The notes below the pieces were generated by a model. It made no database searches. It was given only the letters and a program-made list of their open reading frames with translations, and was not told where the DNA came from. This document shows, one piece after another, positions 50,035 to 61,030 of a stretch of 64,000 nt of DNA (position 1 is its first letter; each line of letters starts with the position of its first letter). Made by a program: the position numbers and the translations under genes. The stretch is from positions 9,931,001-9,995,000 of the forward strand of contig NC_092671.1 in assembly GCF_964355755.1 (NCBI RefSeq). Direction: 5' to 3'. This stretch comes from Antedon mediterranea (Eukaryota; Echinodermata; Crinoidea; Comatulida; Antedonidae).

Positions 50035-51655
50035 TTTGGTATTTCGTTGATATTTCTGATCTCGTTTGAAGATGTACCCCTACTGCTACTGTACTGACAA
50101 TGCGTCGTAGTAGGCTGTGATTCCAGACCTAGGCGTAAGCCTGGAAACACAACCTGCTCATCGGATGTGTGTAATTGTTGAACAGTACGCTTATCAACAG
50201 CAGCCTACGGGGAGTAGCAATCTAGGCTAGGCCCTAGCCTGACGTCGCAGCCCGCCGTCAACCAAAAGCCTGACAAATGAACTTGAAATTTAAAAGGACA
50301 CAGCCTAACAAAAACAAAAATTTAAACGTGAAGCTACTACTATTAAATGATAATAATACTTGCTATATAGATCTTGAGATACCTAGGCAAAGCAAAATTG
50401 AGCTGAATTTTATAGTAAGATCATTAATTTCATATTATCTTGTAAATTACCTTTCTCGTCGAATAGCTCAAAACAGCCACGCTAACTTGAACTTCTTTGC
50501 GCTGCTGCTGTTCGGCGGCTCATTCATCATCACAAACCCCATCGGTAAAAAAGTATGACCTCCTCAGCCTCGCTTTCAAAACCCCGGGAGCTTGGTTTGT
50601 GTACCACGTGGTGCAACAATAGAGGGTGCTATTGATGTTTTTCTTCATATCACATGAGTTTTTTCTGAGTTTATGATTGACAGCCAGTGACAAAAAAACA
50701 ACCTTACTTTTAAATTATCTACGGTAATTGATTTCTTTTGGTTTAATTAAACATTTTGTTTCATTATCGTCCTACCGCGTCATAACATTTCTACATTACA
50801 TCATCCACGTCACCTCATTACCGTCATCCTTTTTATTGTCTGCTGTCAAACAAAATAAATTGACAATTCACATGATTTATATAAAATATTTGGTGTTATT
50901 AATGCCAAACGTGGTGTGTACAGTTGTACAAAATTCTCGTTTAAAAACATAATACAGTAGCTTAATTAAATCATAGAGCAAAGCAAAGTTCGCTCTATGA
51001 CTACTAAAACATGCATATATTATTTTCACAATTATGCTTCTTCTTTTAAATTATCAAAATTTACATATTGTATAAATATCGTCTCTCTATTTACAAATGC
51101 ACAAAATATTATTTCTAAAAAACATTTTTAAAATATAAAAACTACTTTTGTTAGTTGAATGTGTTATATACATATAAAATTCAACAAAAGGTAGGTATAT
51201 ATGTTACCTACGTCATTATGTGTCACATGATCTGAATGAACTCGTGGAATGCATGTCATAAATACAGACAACTGGATATGTTGCTAGGAAATTATTTAAT
51301 TTAAATCATTGTAAAGCTCTGTCTACACTATCAAACTTTATGTGACAAAAAATGTGGTATGCCCAAGGACATAGCGACATAATATTACTACCATATTTGG
51401 ACACATCTCACTTTTTTTGTCAAACTATTTTAATAGTGTAGACAGAGCTTTAGAAACAGTTTTTGTGTGCCACAGCACAGCATGATTGAAAACGTAGACT
51501 TCGCCACAAGTCTAGTTGTTTTTATATAGCGCCATCAGCAGGCATTATGACACACTACATATACTAAAATGGCTCATTTTACAAAAAATTAACCGCTGTC
51601 TCTAATCTATAGACTATTATCTAAGTTTCAGTATTATTAAATTTAGACCTATTAT
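50035..51655. other. Upstream region of SETD2 and 3' flank of PIDD1-like gene
   Basis: Sequence at 50100-50580 is GC-richer and likely holds the SETD2 promoter and leader. A minus-strand donor (GAGAAAG|GTAATT, lower exon edge 50451) suggests a non-coding first exon. A 93-codon plus-strand frame at 50277-50558 is unrecognised and lies antisense to this leader. A MITE sits at 51312-51452 and a 9-bp-stem hairpin at 50975-51004. Confidence 0.4.
51312..51452. mobile_element. MITE family copy C
   Basis: Terminal inverted repeats TAAAGCTCTGTCTACACTAT and ATAGTGTAGACAGAGCTTTA are perfect over about 20 bp. The element is flanked by TA if TA is taken as the target duplication. The interior shares TTTATGTGACAAAAAATGTG and CTACCATATTTGGACACATC with the other copies. 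Confidence 0.9.
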
Positions 51656-51841
51656 CAGTGGTGTAACGCAGAGGCATCAGAATTCTAATTTAAACACCCT
51701 AAGTAGCCCTCCAACGCTGGAGGCCATGGGTGCGTTTTTAGCCCTTTTTTTTAAATGCCTGTTTTTCCTCTGGGCACTGCTCAGGGACCCCTATAAATCC
51801 TAGGGCATTTGGGTTTAGCGCTCAAACCTGTTACACCACTG
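51656..51841. mobile_element. Non-autonomous hAT-type MITE with 8-bp target duplication
   Basis: Ends CAGTGGTGTAAC and GTTACACCACTG are perfect 12-bp inverted repeats of hAT type. CCTATTAT directly flanks both sides (51648-51655 and 51842-51849), an exact 8-bp target-site duplication. At 186 bp it has no transposase. It lies about 50 bp beyond the PIDD1-like stop, probably in that gene's 3' UTR. Confidence 0.93.
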
Positions 51842-51888
51842 CCTATTATCCAAATACAATATATATAATTTATATATATATATTTCTT

Positions 51889-52715
51889 TTATTCTGTAGC
51901 ACATATTTTCATACAATCATTGGCTAATGATTTCTGCTTTATATCCATGAGTGCACTATACAGTCCTCCCTTTGTACATGTGTCCGTGTACTCAGTTTTC
52001 CATTTCAGCATCATCTGTATTGCATGGTCTTCTTTTGAAAAGTACTCTTTCTCAATGTTTTTTATGTCGTTCTCAATTTGGTCGTCACCGCGTACCAAAC
52101 GGGCAATCTTCTTCCAGTGCGTCTGGGTTAAAGGAGCGATACGATAAATCTGTCGATGAGTTAACTCTTCTTGACTTTGTCGCAAAATTTGCTCGTTAAA
52201 CAATGCTGGCATAGGAGTAGTTGACTATAACACACAAAAATATATATATAAATAAATAATATCAGAAAACACAATAAAACAAGGGTACTCCAAATAGAAC
52301 ATACCACCAAATGATTTGGATACATTCCCCAATCCATTCCCTAAAATACTTACTGTTGATGAAGAAGATGGTACATTTGCATAAAATGCTGACGTGTTTG
52401 GAGCGTTTCCTACAGACACCATGCTAGACATTCGGGCACTTGGTTGGCTACCAACAACCGTCGTATTTCCGGAAATCTGTGACAGGGTCGGTAACGGCGG
52501 TGAAGACCGAGAAAAAGATGGAATGGAGCCATAAAATTGTGGTGAGCGTGGCGGTGTTCTTGGGGGAGTGTCACCTGGTGGACTGATCTGAAGGTTTTCA
52601 AGAAGTTCATCGTTGCTCGATTCTTGGTCGTAACGCATACGTTTTTTTGCGGTAGCTGCACATGTTGGGTGAGCACGCTTTCTGGAACGTCTGGTTACAC
52701 CTCTACTAGTACTTG
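51889..52715 (-). CDS. PIDD1: PIDD1-like exons: Ser/Pro linker and C-terminal death domain
   Basis: Exon 52715-52354 is disordered: a basic NLS-like pair, then SPPGDTPPRTPPRSPQ (several S/T-P sites, possible proline-directed phosphorylation) and Ser/Asn-rich sequence. Exon 52224-51889 has APLTQTHWKKIARLVRGDDQ, AIQMMLKWKTEY and a helix GGLYSALMDIKQKSLANDC, a second death-domain-like fold, ending ICATE-stop. The linker-to-domain join is phase 0. A longer open frame past the linker donor is intronic. Confidence 0.8.
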
Positions 52716-55700
52716 CTGTAGATATGAAAAACAGATTTTGTTGAGACGGTGTTTACACAGTTTATAAATACTTGTACTGTTCGAAATGTTATCAGTGTAA
52801 ACATATATCATTCAACAAAGGCTAATGAATATATTGTTTGTTTCCATTATAACTATTATGCTCTAAAGGTCAAAATAGAGAAAAATGTGAAAGCACTAAA
52901 TTAAGATTTGATGCCATTTACAGTGGATACTTACGTTGATCTTCATCTAACGTACTGGTAGACCTAGCTGGTGAGCTTGCAGCTGAACTAGATTGAGATC
53001 GATAAAAGAATGATGGCCACCAGCTGGATGAAGCTGGTCGATTTTCAGACTCAAGTGAATAGTGTCCTAATCGCAGCTTCCTTGCAACCTCACTCATTGT
53101 TTGAGAAAACAGCTCGTGCATGCCACCTCGTTGACGATATGATGCCACTAATTTCTTAAATGGATCTACTGATTGACTAAACTTGAAGATCTCCTGGTCT
53201 GTGAAACCCAATTCATGGCTCAATACCTTCCAGTTATCTTCGAATATTATGCCATGCATTTCTTTGGGAAAAAAGTATTGTAAAACAAATACGCATTATT
53301 TTTTTACTTAAGTTATAGCCACATTGACTAAAGGAGAATGTTAAAATCTTTTGCATAGCCCCAATGAAGCACAACCCTGTGTTGATCCGAGTCTCTGTGG
53401 ATCAACATTGAACTGGAACTAGAGGTTAGTAATTAAATTGTGTCTGCCTGTTAGTTTTCTTTGAAATGATTTAGCTCTAACTTACCAGCTAATTCAACTA
53501 GAGGCTGCATTGACCAGGGGTCTTGGCTCGACTGGTCTGGCTCGTCTGAACTCTGAAACACCAATTGAGTCAATAGATTATTTATAAAACCGAGCTTTAT
53601 GGAAATAATATAGTTTAATGTCAGTGTCAAACAATTCCACTGAAAAACATCAAAACCTCAGCTAACTCAAGATTATAAGAGGAGGTACAATACTGTAAAA
53701 AGCTGGATCTATTATACAAATAATGAGTGTTTAGGAGTTGAATTGTAGTAGAATATCTTCATGAGTTAAGTAGACGTGCCTAACCACAAGGATGGATCGG
53801 AATAATGCATACAGTACAGTACATGATACAGTATGTATTCAACCAATCAAATGGCCAGGATGCACTTAAGTATACATAATATAAACTAACCTTTATCAAA
53901 TTAAACTGAAACAGTGATATTTCCGATCCATCTTCTTTCTTTTGAGTGACAAACACTTTGCCAAACACGCCTCTCGTAAGTTTTTCACCTTTAAACTTGC
54001 AGGCAAACTGTTTTTCAAACTCATTTCCATGAAAACTCTTTTCAATTTGAATGAGGGAGGCATCTTCTCCAGTCCCAGTGTCTGCCTCAAAATAATCTGA
54101 TTTTGCCAGTCTCACTTGTATGTCTCCACCTGTATTTAAACAAGGATAAAATGTATAATGATTGCTATATGTTATTTCATTCAGCAAAAGATTACATACA
54201 AATAAACAACACAATAAATGGAGTGGTGAATGAAAGAGTACAGTAGAGATACCACTACTGTATCAATAGCAATGTTCAACTCCAGCTTCTAGAAACATAA
54301 CTCAAAAAAGCAGATGACATAAACAATATTTTGCACACAAATCAATTATTAAAATGATATACAATAAGTCAAGAATTAATAGAAATAAATATAATAAACA
54401 ATTATAAGTAATTAATTAAAAAACAGGTATTTAGTTGTTTGTTTATGTCTCCCCTTTTTTAATGATTAAAACTGAACAATTACATTTTACTCTTTAAAAT
54501 TTGTAACAGGGAGGTTTCTACTTATTATAAGCTGTGTTTCAGAGATTCCCCTTTTCCATTCTTTTGTTTTTTAATGACTATTTATGTATGTTTATGTTTT
54601 TGTGAATGGAAATAAAGAAATAAAGAAACAAACAAAGTTAATGTGTTAACTATTAGTCATGAGTTTACTAATATTTTACAACAACTGTAAAAGTGTTGCA
54701 GTCATACTCACATCAGTGTACTTACCCTGTTTTATTGTCACTGGTTTAATACTTCCTCCAATTCGTCGAGCATTTCCAAAATCTTGAAGCGTATTTGCCG
54801 CATTGTGGCAAACTACAAGAAGCGAAAATTTATCTTCCGAGTCTAGGTCCTCAACCGGCATAAATGCTTGGCATTTAAAATTAACATCGCGGTTCGACCA
54901 AGTCCACGACAGACCCAGTCTACTTTGGTTTAGCTGTGAGGCCAGGCCTTTAAAGAATCCAGCAAAGCCAGTAAAATGTGGCGTTGAGAAGATTACGTTA
55001 TATATGCCATCACTAAATGTAATTTCAAAGTCAACATCTAATTTCCGCCATTTCGACGGTTTCGTTTCTAATGTCTCCGTTGACCAGATTGTCAATTCTG
55101 CTAGTGATCCTAAAGTCTGACAGATCTCTGGGTAATTTGGCAATGGTAACCTAATGGTGACAGGATCTGAAGCGACAGAGTGGAATTTACAACCATGTGG
55201 TCCTAAAAAGACAACTGGTGTTGCTAAAGCATCGTCCTGATTCAAACCAATTCTGAGATTTTGAGGTAGATTAGAAAAGTACATGTTAGCCGAAGCAGTA
55301 ATGTCTTTCTTAAGACATCCTTTTGGAAAGTTTACATAAAATGATGGTATCTCTGGAATTTGAAGACAGCCTCCATCCTCTACTGTAACGTAGTGTGAAA
55401 CATGGATAGCAGAGTCTTTAACCAAAACAGTAAATAACGAAAAATGCTCTGCTTTAATCTCCACATAATCATTAAACACTTTGTAGTTTGTAACTGGCAT
55501 CTGTAACCAGAACGGATCCTCATCTTCGCCGGTATCGCTATAAAAACAAACAACATTATCTTCACAAATGCTGCTTACAAAGAGTGGAAGTTTAATTCTG
55601 GCTGGTTTATCCGGATAAAAACAAGTCCGATGGGGAGTTAGCGACACAACATGACTGGCCAGTGAGGTATGCTCATCAACTTCAGGCTGGTAACGCACAT

Positions 55701-56703
55701 CGGATAAAATGTTCATGGAGAATTCCGACTGCATATGATGATTCCGATTGTGCTCCGGAATAATCACTGCAGCATTGCGATATACAATAAATTTACAGCG
55801 ATCTTCTAAGCGTCCTTCATAGTACACGTCATAATCTAAAAAAGGTTCTTTACAAAGAGGTCGTGAGCAAACGTCGCATAAATCAAAATCATGTTCCTCT
55901 GAACAACAATTCAATTCCTCACCACACTCACTACCGTGGTCACCACTACAACTGTTGCCGCAATCATTTTCAAGTTTTAAAAAAAGCTCTGAGCTCTGAT
56001 TCTCTTGACTTGATCCTGAGCAAGAAACGTAGTCACTTGTTATGATAGTGTTAGCATCCCATCCTACAGCATGATGCCCTTTGCTCTGGGCAAATGCAGG
56101 AACTACCTTCCGAAGACTTACATTTTTTAACTCATCGCATAAATTACTCTCAATTTCATAATCAATCTTTAGGCATATAGGCCTACTTTTAAAACTAATA
56201 TTAAAATATTTCCACAGTGCAGGCAACCCATTAATGTACACATCCCGTGGAATGTTTTTAATTGGGTTTCTTGTAACATGGAATGATTTTAATTTTGGAA
56301 GTAGTAAGCTCTCTTTTGTAAGAGATTTCAATAAATTGCCTGAGAGATTAACAATTTCAAGTTTCTTTAGTTCAGTAAAACTTTTTGGAAGCTGACTAAT
56401 ATGATTTTGTGCTAGGTTGAGTGTGGTTAAGTTTTGGAAATGTTGGATCCCATCCGATAGCAAAACAAGGCGATTGTTTTGGGCAAACAACTGTTGAAGG
56501 TGAACCAATGAATACAAGCAGTCTGGCAACGTTTGGAAAATGTTGTGGCTGATGTCCAGCGTAGTGATGTGTACTGGACACAGCAGGTGCCATGTTGGCA
56601 GAGTGTTCAGATGTAGGTTACTCAACTGTAACCTTTTATCTTTGCTCTTTAAATTTTGTTTTGTCTTCAACTGTATCACCTGCAACTGCCACAAATCTGG
56701 CAT
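51889..56703 (-). CDS. PIDD1: PIDD1-like LRR-ZU5-ZU5-UPA-death domain protein
   Basis: Six coding exons join in phase: 56703-54726, 54129-53891, 53552-53486, 53261-52935, 52715-52354 and 52224-51889 (stop TAA). They total 3309 nt, 1102 aa (human PIDD1 910). PIDD1 is a p53-induced scaffold that nucleates caspase-2 or NEMO/RIP1 complexes after self-cleavage. Order: LRRs about 25-180; a Cys-rich acidic insertion 228-284; ZU5-1 about 300-430 ending in HFS (420-422); ZU5-2 about 445-585 ending in HFT (576-578); UPA-like region about 595-740; death domain 1; Ser/Pro linker with a basic NLS-like RRSRKRAH/AKKRMR pair; death domain 2. The HFS motifs in human PIDD1 are the autoproteolysis sites. The second death domain, the HFT variant and the Cys insertion are departures from human. 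A non-coding exon probably lies upstream, since an acceptor is seen at 56716. Confidence 0.85.
52935..53261 (-). CDS. PIDD1: PIDD1-like exon: first death domain
   Basis: Encodes DNWKVLSHELGFTDQEIFKF, KKLVASYRQRGG and SQTMSEVARKLRLGHYSLE. The W-x-x-L-x-x-ELG start, the basic loop and the final amphipathic helix match the death-domain fold. A Ser/Trp-rich tail follows. This domain is in the place of the single human PIDD death domain. Confidence 0.78.
53486..54129 (-). CDS. PIDD1: PIDD1-like exons: end of UPA region and linker
   Basis: Exon 54129-53891 begins GDIQVRLAKSDYF and ends EISLFQFNLIK. It is beta-rich, with charged loops like the UPA module after ZU5 in PIDD/UNC5/ankyrins. Exon 53552-53486 adds an acidic linker SSDEPDQSSQDPWSMQPLVE. 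Both are supported by standard AG/GT signals and matching phases. Confidence 0.78.
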
Positions 56704-56715
56704 GTCATTTGGAGC
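54726..56715 (-). CDS. PIDD1: PIDD1-like exon: LRRs, Cys-rich insert, two ZU5 modules
   Basis: A 1990-nt exon after a TTTTTTTTTAG acceptor; the first ATG is at 56703 (MPDLWQLQVI). About seven LRRs follow the L-x-x-L-x-L-x-x-N-x-I/L pattern (HITTLDISHN, NLTTLNLAQN, KLEIVNLSGN). ZU5-1 holds ASHVVSLTPH and ARIKLPLF; ZU5-2 holds VNFPKG, FLGPHGCKF and VTIRLPLP. The donor is GTAAGT in phase 1. Three bases upstream of the ATG are codons without a stop back to the acceptor, so a start in an earlier exon cannot be excluded. Confidence 0.88.
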
Positions 56716-58221
56716 CTAAAAAAAAAATTTTTAACAATTATAGTCATGATATAATAATTAAGTGTATATATACATTATAAATTAATTTGTGTATACAGTA
56801 CTGTATTTGCATTATATTTATACAATATTTTATGTGATAGTATGTGGTTAAATGATGTTGGCCTAATAATACTAATTTGTGCTATAAAGTTTTTCATCAT
56901 TATTAGAAGACATTAGTAAAATTGTTCATTCATAATAATAATATATTTAAAAACAAAGAAAAAATTGATATTTATTTTTAAAATTCAATTTCATTTATAT
57001 TCTAGGCCTAATTATATTTGCAATAATAAAATTGTAGAAAAAGATTGTAATGTAGAGCTTCTCTGAATTGTTCATTTATTAATTTGTTTTTAATCACAAA
57101 TAAATATACAATATTTATATACAAAATTTGAAATTTTGGCACAGCTAAAAAAATCCTTTCTTGTTGAATGTTGACTGCAAGATTTTAGGCCTACTAAAAG
57201 CCATAATATATGCCCTCCCAAGCTAGTACGTAGGCTACCCTGGCCTACTAGGCTAGGCCTAGCCTAGGCCCCTAGTAGTACTACTAAATTTTTTTTTGGT
57301 AGAAAAATTATTATTATTAATTAACTTTGGTTTCATCATCAATGCATTGTTATATAATAGGCCTACACTTATACTGTATATATAATATATTACCTTGTAA
57401 ACTTTGACATATGTCTAGGCCCATTACTTTTCTCCAGGCCCGCATACGTCAAATTTCAATGGACCAATGGCAATTTTCACCGCCGTTTTTTCAATTTTAA
57501 TTTACACACGCGATCCAAACAATGGGCCTAATTTATCAACAACACTGTACATATTAAGATAATATATTTAGATTACATAATGCATAGTAATACTTGTTAA
57601 ATATATTTATAGACGCAAGAGAATATTACGAAACATAATATTTATGTTTTTACAACTAAAAATTTGAATAACCGCAACAAAACCTTGTCTAGACTTGCCT
57701 TTTAGAAAACATAGAAACAGCAACGCTTCAGAAAAGACGCCATCTTTAGATAAGTGTATAAACTTGACTCTGATTGGTTGAAACAACAATAACGTAGAAA
57801 TTGGTGAAGGGACTTTCCCTCCTTTTTAATAAATGAATACAAGTTATCTTTTAAAGTTTTGATTAAATAAATTGCATGCCAATATACAGTGTTGAAAATC
57901 TGAAACGGTTGGTGGAAATTGTTTTCTGTGATTATTATGCAAAATTGACGACGAACGTAGGGCATTCATTTATTTGAATATATACTTTTTAATCAGCGGC
58001 ACACTTTAGTAAAAAGTTTTATACTTTAAAAATAAGCATTACAATTTTTTTTTTTTAAACCATGAAAAGAATTGAAGAGGAAAAACAATATTTTCAAGAT
58101 ATATAATACTGTACACGTCTAGCTAATCAATTGATACGACCACAACTATTTAAAGTCCTATTTCCACCATCCCTTCACTTCAATTTATTTAATAGTAAGA
58201 AAAGTCTAAATTAGGATGTGT
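56716..58221. other. Divergent intergenic region, PIDD1-like and RNF41
   Basis: The two genes point away from each other, so both promoters lie between 56.7 and 59.1 kb. There are GC-richer CTAG/GGCCTA-rich words at 57220-57280 and 57410-57500. I cannot place TATA, initiator or leader exons reliably. Confidence 0.45.
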
Positions 58222-58311
58222 AGAATGAGGGCTCACCATCGAAATTAGTAAATTTTGGACTAACTGCGGTTAGTCCAAAATTTACTAATTTCGATGGTGA
58301 GCCCTCATTCT
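58222..58311. repeat. Perfect 43-bp inverted repeat with 4-nt loop
   Basis: Arm 58222-58264 and arm 58269-58311 are exact reverse complements, separated by TGCG. The outermost bases on each side no longer pair. It is not terminated by any transposon end I recognise. It lies about 0.8 kb upstream of the RNF41 coding exon, in its presumed promoter or leader. Confidence 0.97.
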
Positions 58312-59089
58312 CTCAGGAATTACGCCCGTTAGACTCAGTTTCCAGTCGCTCAGCTTTAGTAAACACGTACAACAGTACTATTGCACTGTCGATGTTTTTG
58401 GTGGTTGTTGGTAGTCGTCGTTTTTCGAAGTTTACCTGGATGAATTAGTTTATCAAATTGAATCATTTTGGAGTGCGTGTATGTATTTTTAACACTACAT
58501 ATAATTAGTTTAATTATTTATGTTATATAAGACGTTGCATTTAGGTATATTATTTATATATATCACTGATATTTAGAATAGATTTGTTGGTTCAGATGAC
58601 GTGTTTGGTGAATGTGTCACTGACACTACACGGCTAGGCCTAGATAGATAGGAGTGTCTAGACGGGTGTGTAGCCTGTAGGGTTGGACTGGAATTTATGA
58701 GTGGAAGAATGTGTGTAGTGTACTGTACTCGGTGTTAGAGCCTACACGTAATATCTTAGCAGTAAAATCGTATTTGCTATCATTTTCCGTAAATGAATGG
58801 TAACGGTAATAAAAAGCAAAACTTGCTCAGCAGGATATCCCGGGCCTTGTTTTGTTTGTTCATTTATTTTCTTAATATTATTCATTCCATCTTCTTTATA
58901 ATCTGGTCTGGTGATTATTTTAAATTTTTTTTCAATGCTACTAAGGCTAAATTATAGTATGGATGTATGATTTCATTTAATTGATTTATTGCTTATTTAA
59001 TGATCCCCACAGCGTAAATTAACAGACCTAGCTGTTAAAACATTCTTTTTAATTGACTGATTTGTGTATTTTTTAATGTATATTTTCAG

Positions 59090-60054
59090 ACATAATGGGA
59101 TTTGAAGTGCATAGATTTGAAGGAGATGTCGATGAAGAATTAATTTGTCCTATATGTAGTGGGGTTTTAGAAGAGCCGGTTCAAGCACCACAGTGTGAAC
59201 ATGCTTTTTGTAGTGCATGTATCCAAGAATGGCTGTCACGGCAACATACATGCCCTGTAGATCGCAACCCTATAACTCCTCAGCAGCTTAAGCCTGTGCC
59301 TCGAATCCTACGCAACCTTTTGGCACGGTTGCGTATTGCATGCGATAATGTTTTATTCGGCTGCAAAAAAATTGTCAAGCTCGATACGCTAACACAACAT
59401 TTAGATGAATGTGAACATAATCCTAAAAGACCAGTGCAGTGTGAATCTGGTTGTGGTATGGTGATCCCCAAAGATGAGCTTGTTGATCACAACTGTGTGA
59501 AAGAACTTCGCCATTTAATCAAAGAACAGCAAGACAAACTATCTGGTTATCATATTGAACTATCCGATATGCGACGTTCACAAAACGATAACAAAAGAGA
59601 AATTCAGATGCTGAAGGAGTACATCCGTGCCATCAGAGTGGCAAATCCTAGCAATAGTCCATCGATACGTGCCATAGAGGATGAAATTGAACAAAATGAA
59701 GTGTTACGCTGGGTTAACTCACTACCCCTTGCAAGAGTGACACGTTGGGGTGGGATGATCTCAACACCAGATGCGGTATTGCAAGCCGTCATCAAGCGCT
59801 CTTTGATCGAAAGTGGTTGCCCCGCACATATTGTAACGGAACTGATGGAAAATGCGCATGAAAGAAAATGGCCACCAGGACTAAGCACTTTAGAGACTCG
59901 GCAGATGAATCGACATACTTATGAACAATACGTGACCAGACGAATACCAGGCAAACAAGCAGTCGTTGTCATGTCATGTGATAATGCACATATGGGAGAA
60001 GATCTGACCCTTGACCCAGGTCTTGTTATGATTTTTGCACACGGTATAGAGTAA
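59090..60054 (+). CDS. RNF41: RNF41/Nrdp1 RING E3 ubiquitin ligase
   Basis: A single-exon CDS, ATG at 59095, TAA at 60052-60054, 319 aa (human 317). The exon begins after TATATTTTCAG at 59089, so a 5' UTR intron exists upstream. RING residues Cys18, Cys21, Cys34, His36, Cys39, Cys42, Cys53 and Asp56 give the Nrdp1-type C3HC3D set. A TRAF-type zinc finger follows (CDNVLFGCKK, CEHNPKRPVQCESGCG), then a coiled coil about 135-180 and the C-terminal USP8-binding domain (VNSLPLARVTRWGGMISTPD, GLVMIFAHGIE). Nrdp1 ubiquitinates ErbB3 and other substrates and is stabilised by USP8. It resembles human RNF41 end to end. The lack of introns in the coding region is unlike the vertebrate gene. Confidence 0.98.
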
Positions 60055-60857
60055 AATTAAGTAAATTCTTAAATTCCTATGTCTTATAATACATTTTCCA
60101 AGAAGATATATCGCCCTGTCCATGATTTTCTAAAACTCAGTTTCAGGGTATTTTCTACAGTGACAAGTACTGTAGCCAGTTTGTATAGAAAAATTGTACA
60201 TTATGTGAAAAGTAACATTTTTTGTAACCAAATTTTTAGAAGTTTTTTTTAATTCATTTTGAAAACCTGGTATTGTATAAAAGTATTAGAAAATTGGTAG
60301 ATTAAATTGTTTATATTTAATCTTTATTCTACTAACCTGTAAAATATAATATGTTAATATAGTCTGTATAATAATCAAAATATTTTGCATTTATATTTTT
60401 TAAGATAAAATGATACGACAATATTACAAGTCAGCTTAAAGTAAAGTTACATATGTATGACATTTGGTGCTGAAATATTGCGTCTATTATTGGACCTAAT
60501 GGAAACAAACTTTATTGACAAATATATATTATTTCTGGGGTTTTGTGTATTTAAAGTAGCTTTATATTGATAAAGTGTACAGTATAAATATTCTAAGCAG
60601 AATATTCCGAGTTTGAATCAAATAGGTTTGCTATTCCCATTATCACAAATTATCCCATCTTCACTGTTAGATTTACAGTAATTGGTTAACTTCCAGTGTA
60701 TCACTGACCTGTTTAGAGTTTCTCCCATGCCTATCAAATGATATATTAATGGCAATCATACTGTGTACAGTATTTGTTTAAATATATTGGTTATAATAAT
60801 AGGTTGCTGCATATTCAGCAGTAGAAGACCAGGCTTGAACTCTGGCCAAGTTACTTG

Positions 60858-61030
60858 GGAGGGTGGTTCTCTCCTGCGTCTTGCAGGGGATGCTGCCCAG
60901 TAGAGCCAAGCCTAGGAGCATGGGAGGGTGGTTCTCTCCTGCGTCTTGCTGGAGATGCTGCCCAGTAGAGCCAAGCCTGGGAGGGTGGTTCTCTCCTGTG
61001 TCTTGCTGGGGATGCTGCCCAGTAAGCCAA
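60858..61030. repeat. Three tandem copies of a roughly 55-65-bp repeat
   Basis: Units begin GGGAGGGTGGTTCTCTCCTG at 60858, 60920 and 60977 and share GGGGATGCTGCCCAGTA. They differ by a few substitutions and small indels. The short frames on both strands here are repeat-driven. Confidence 0.88.

Noticed and set aside
50277-50558. 93-codon plus-strand open frame
   Set aside because: No recognisable domain, no clear splice or promoter context, and it lies antisense to the likely SETD2 leader. It is possible but unsupported.
52225-52353. Extension of the PIDD1-like linker exon to about 52310
   Set aside because: The frame is open, but a consensus GTAAGT at 52353 gives the phase-0 join to the last exon. 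The extended form would break the frame to the second death domain.
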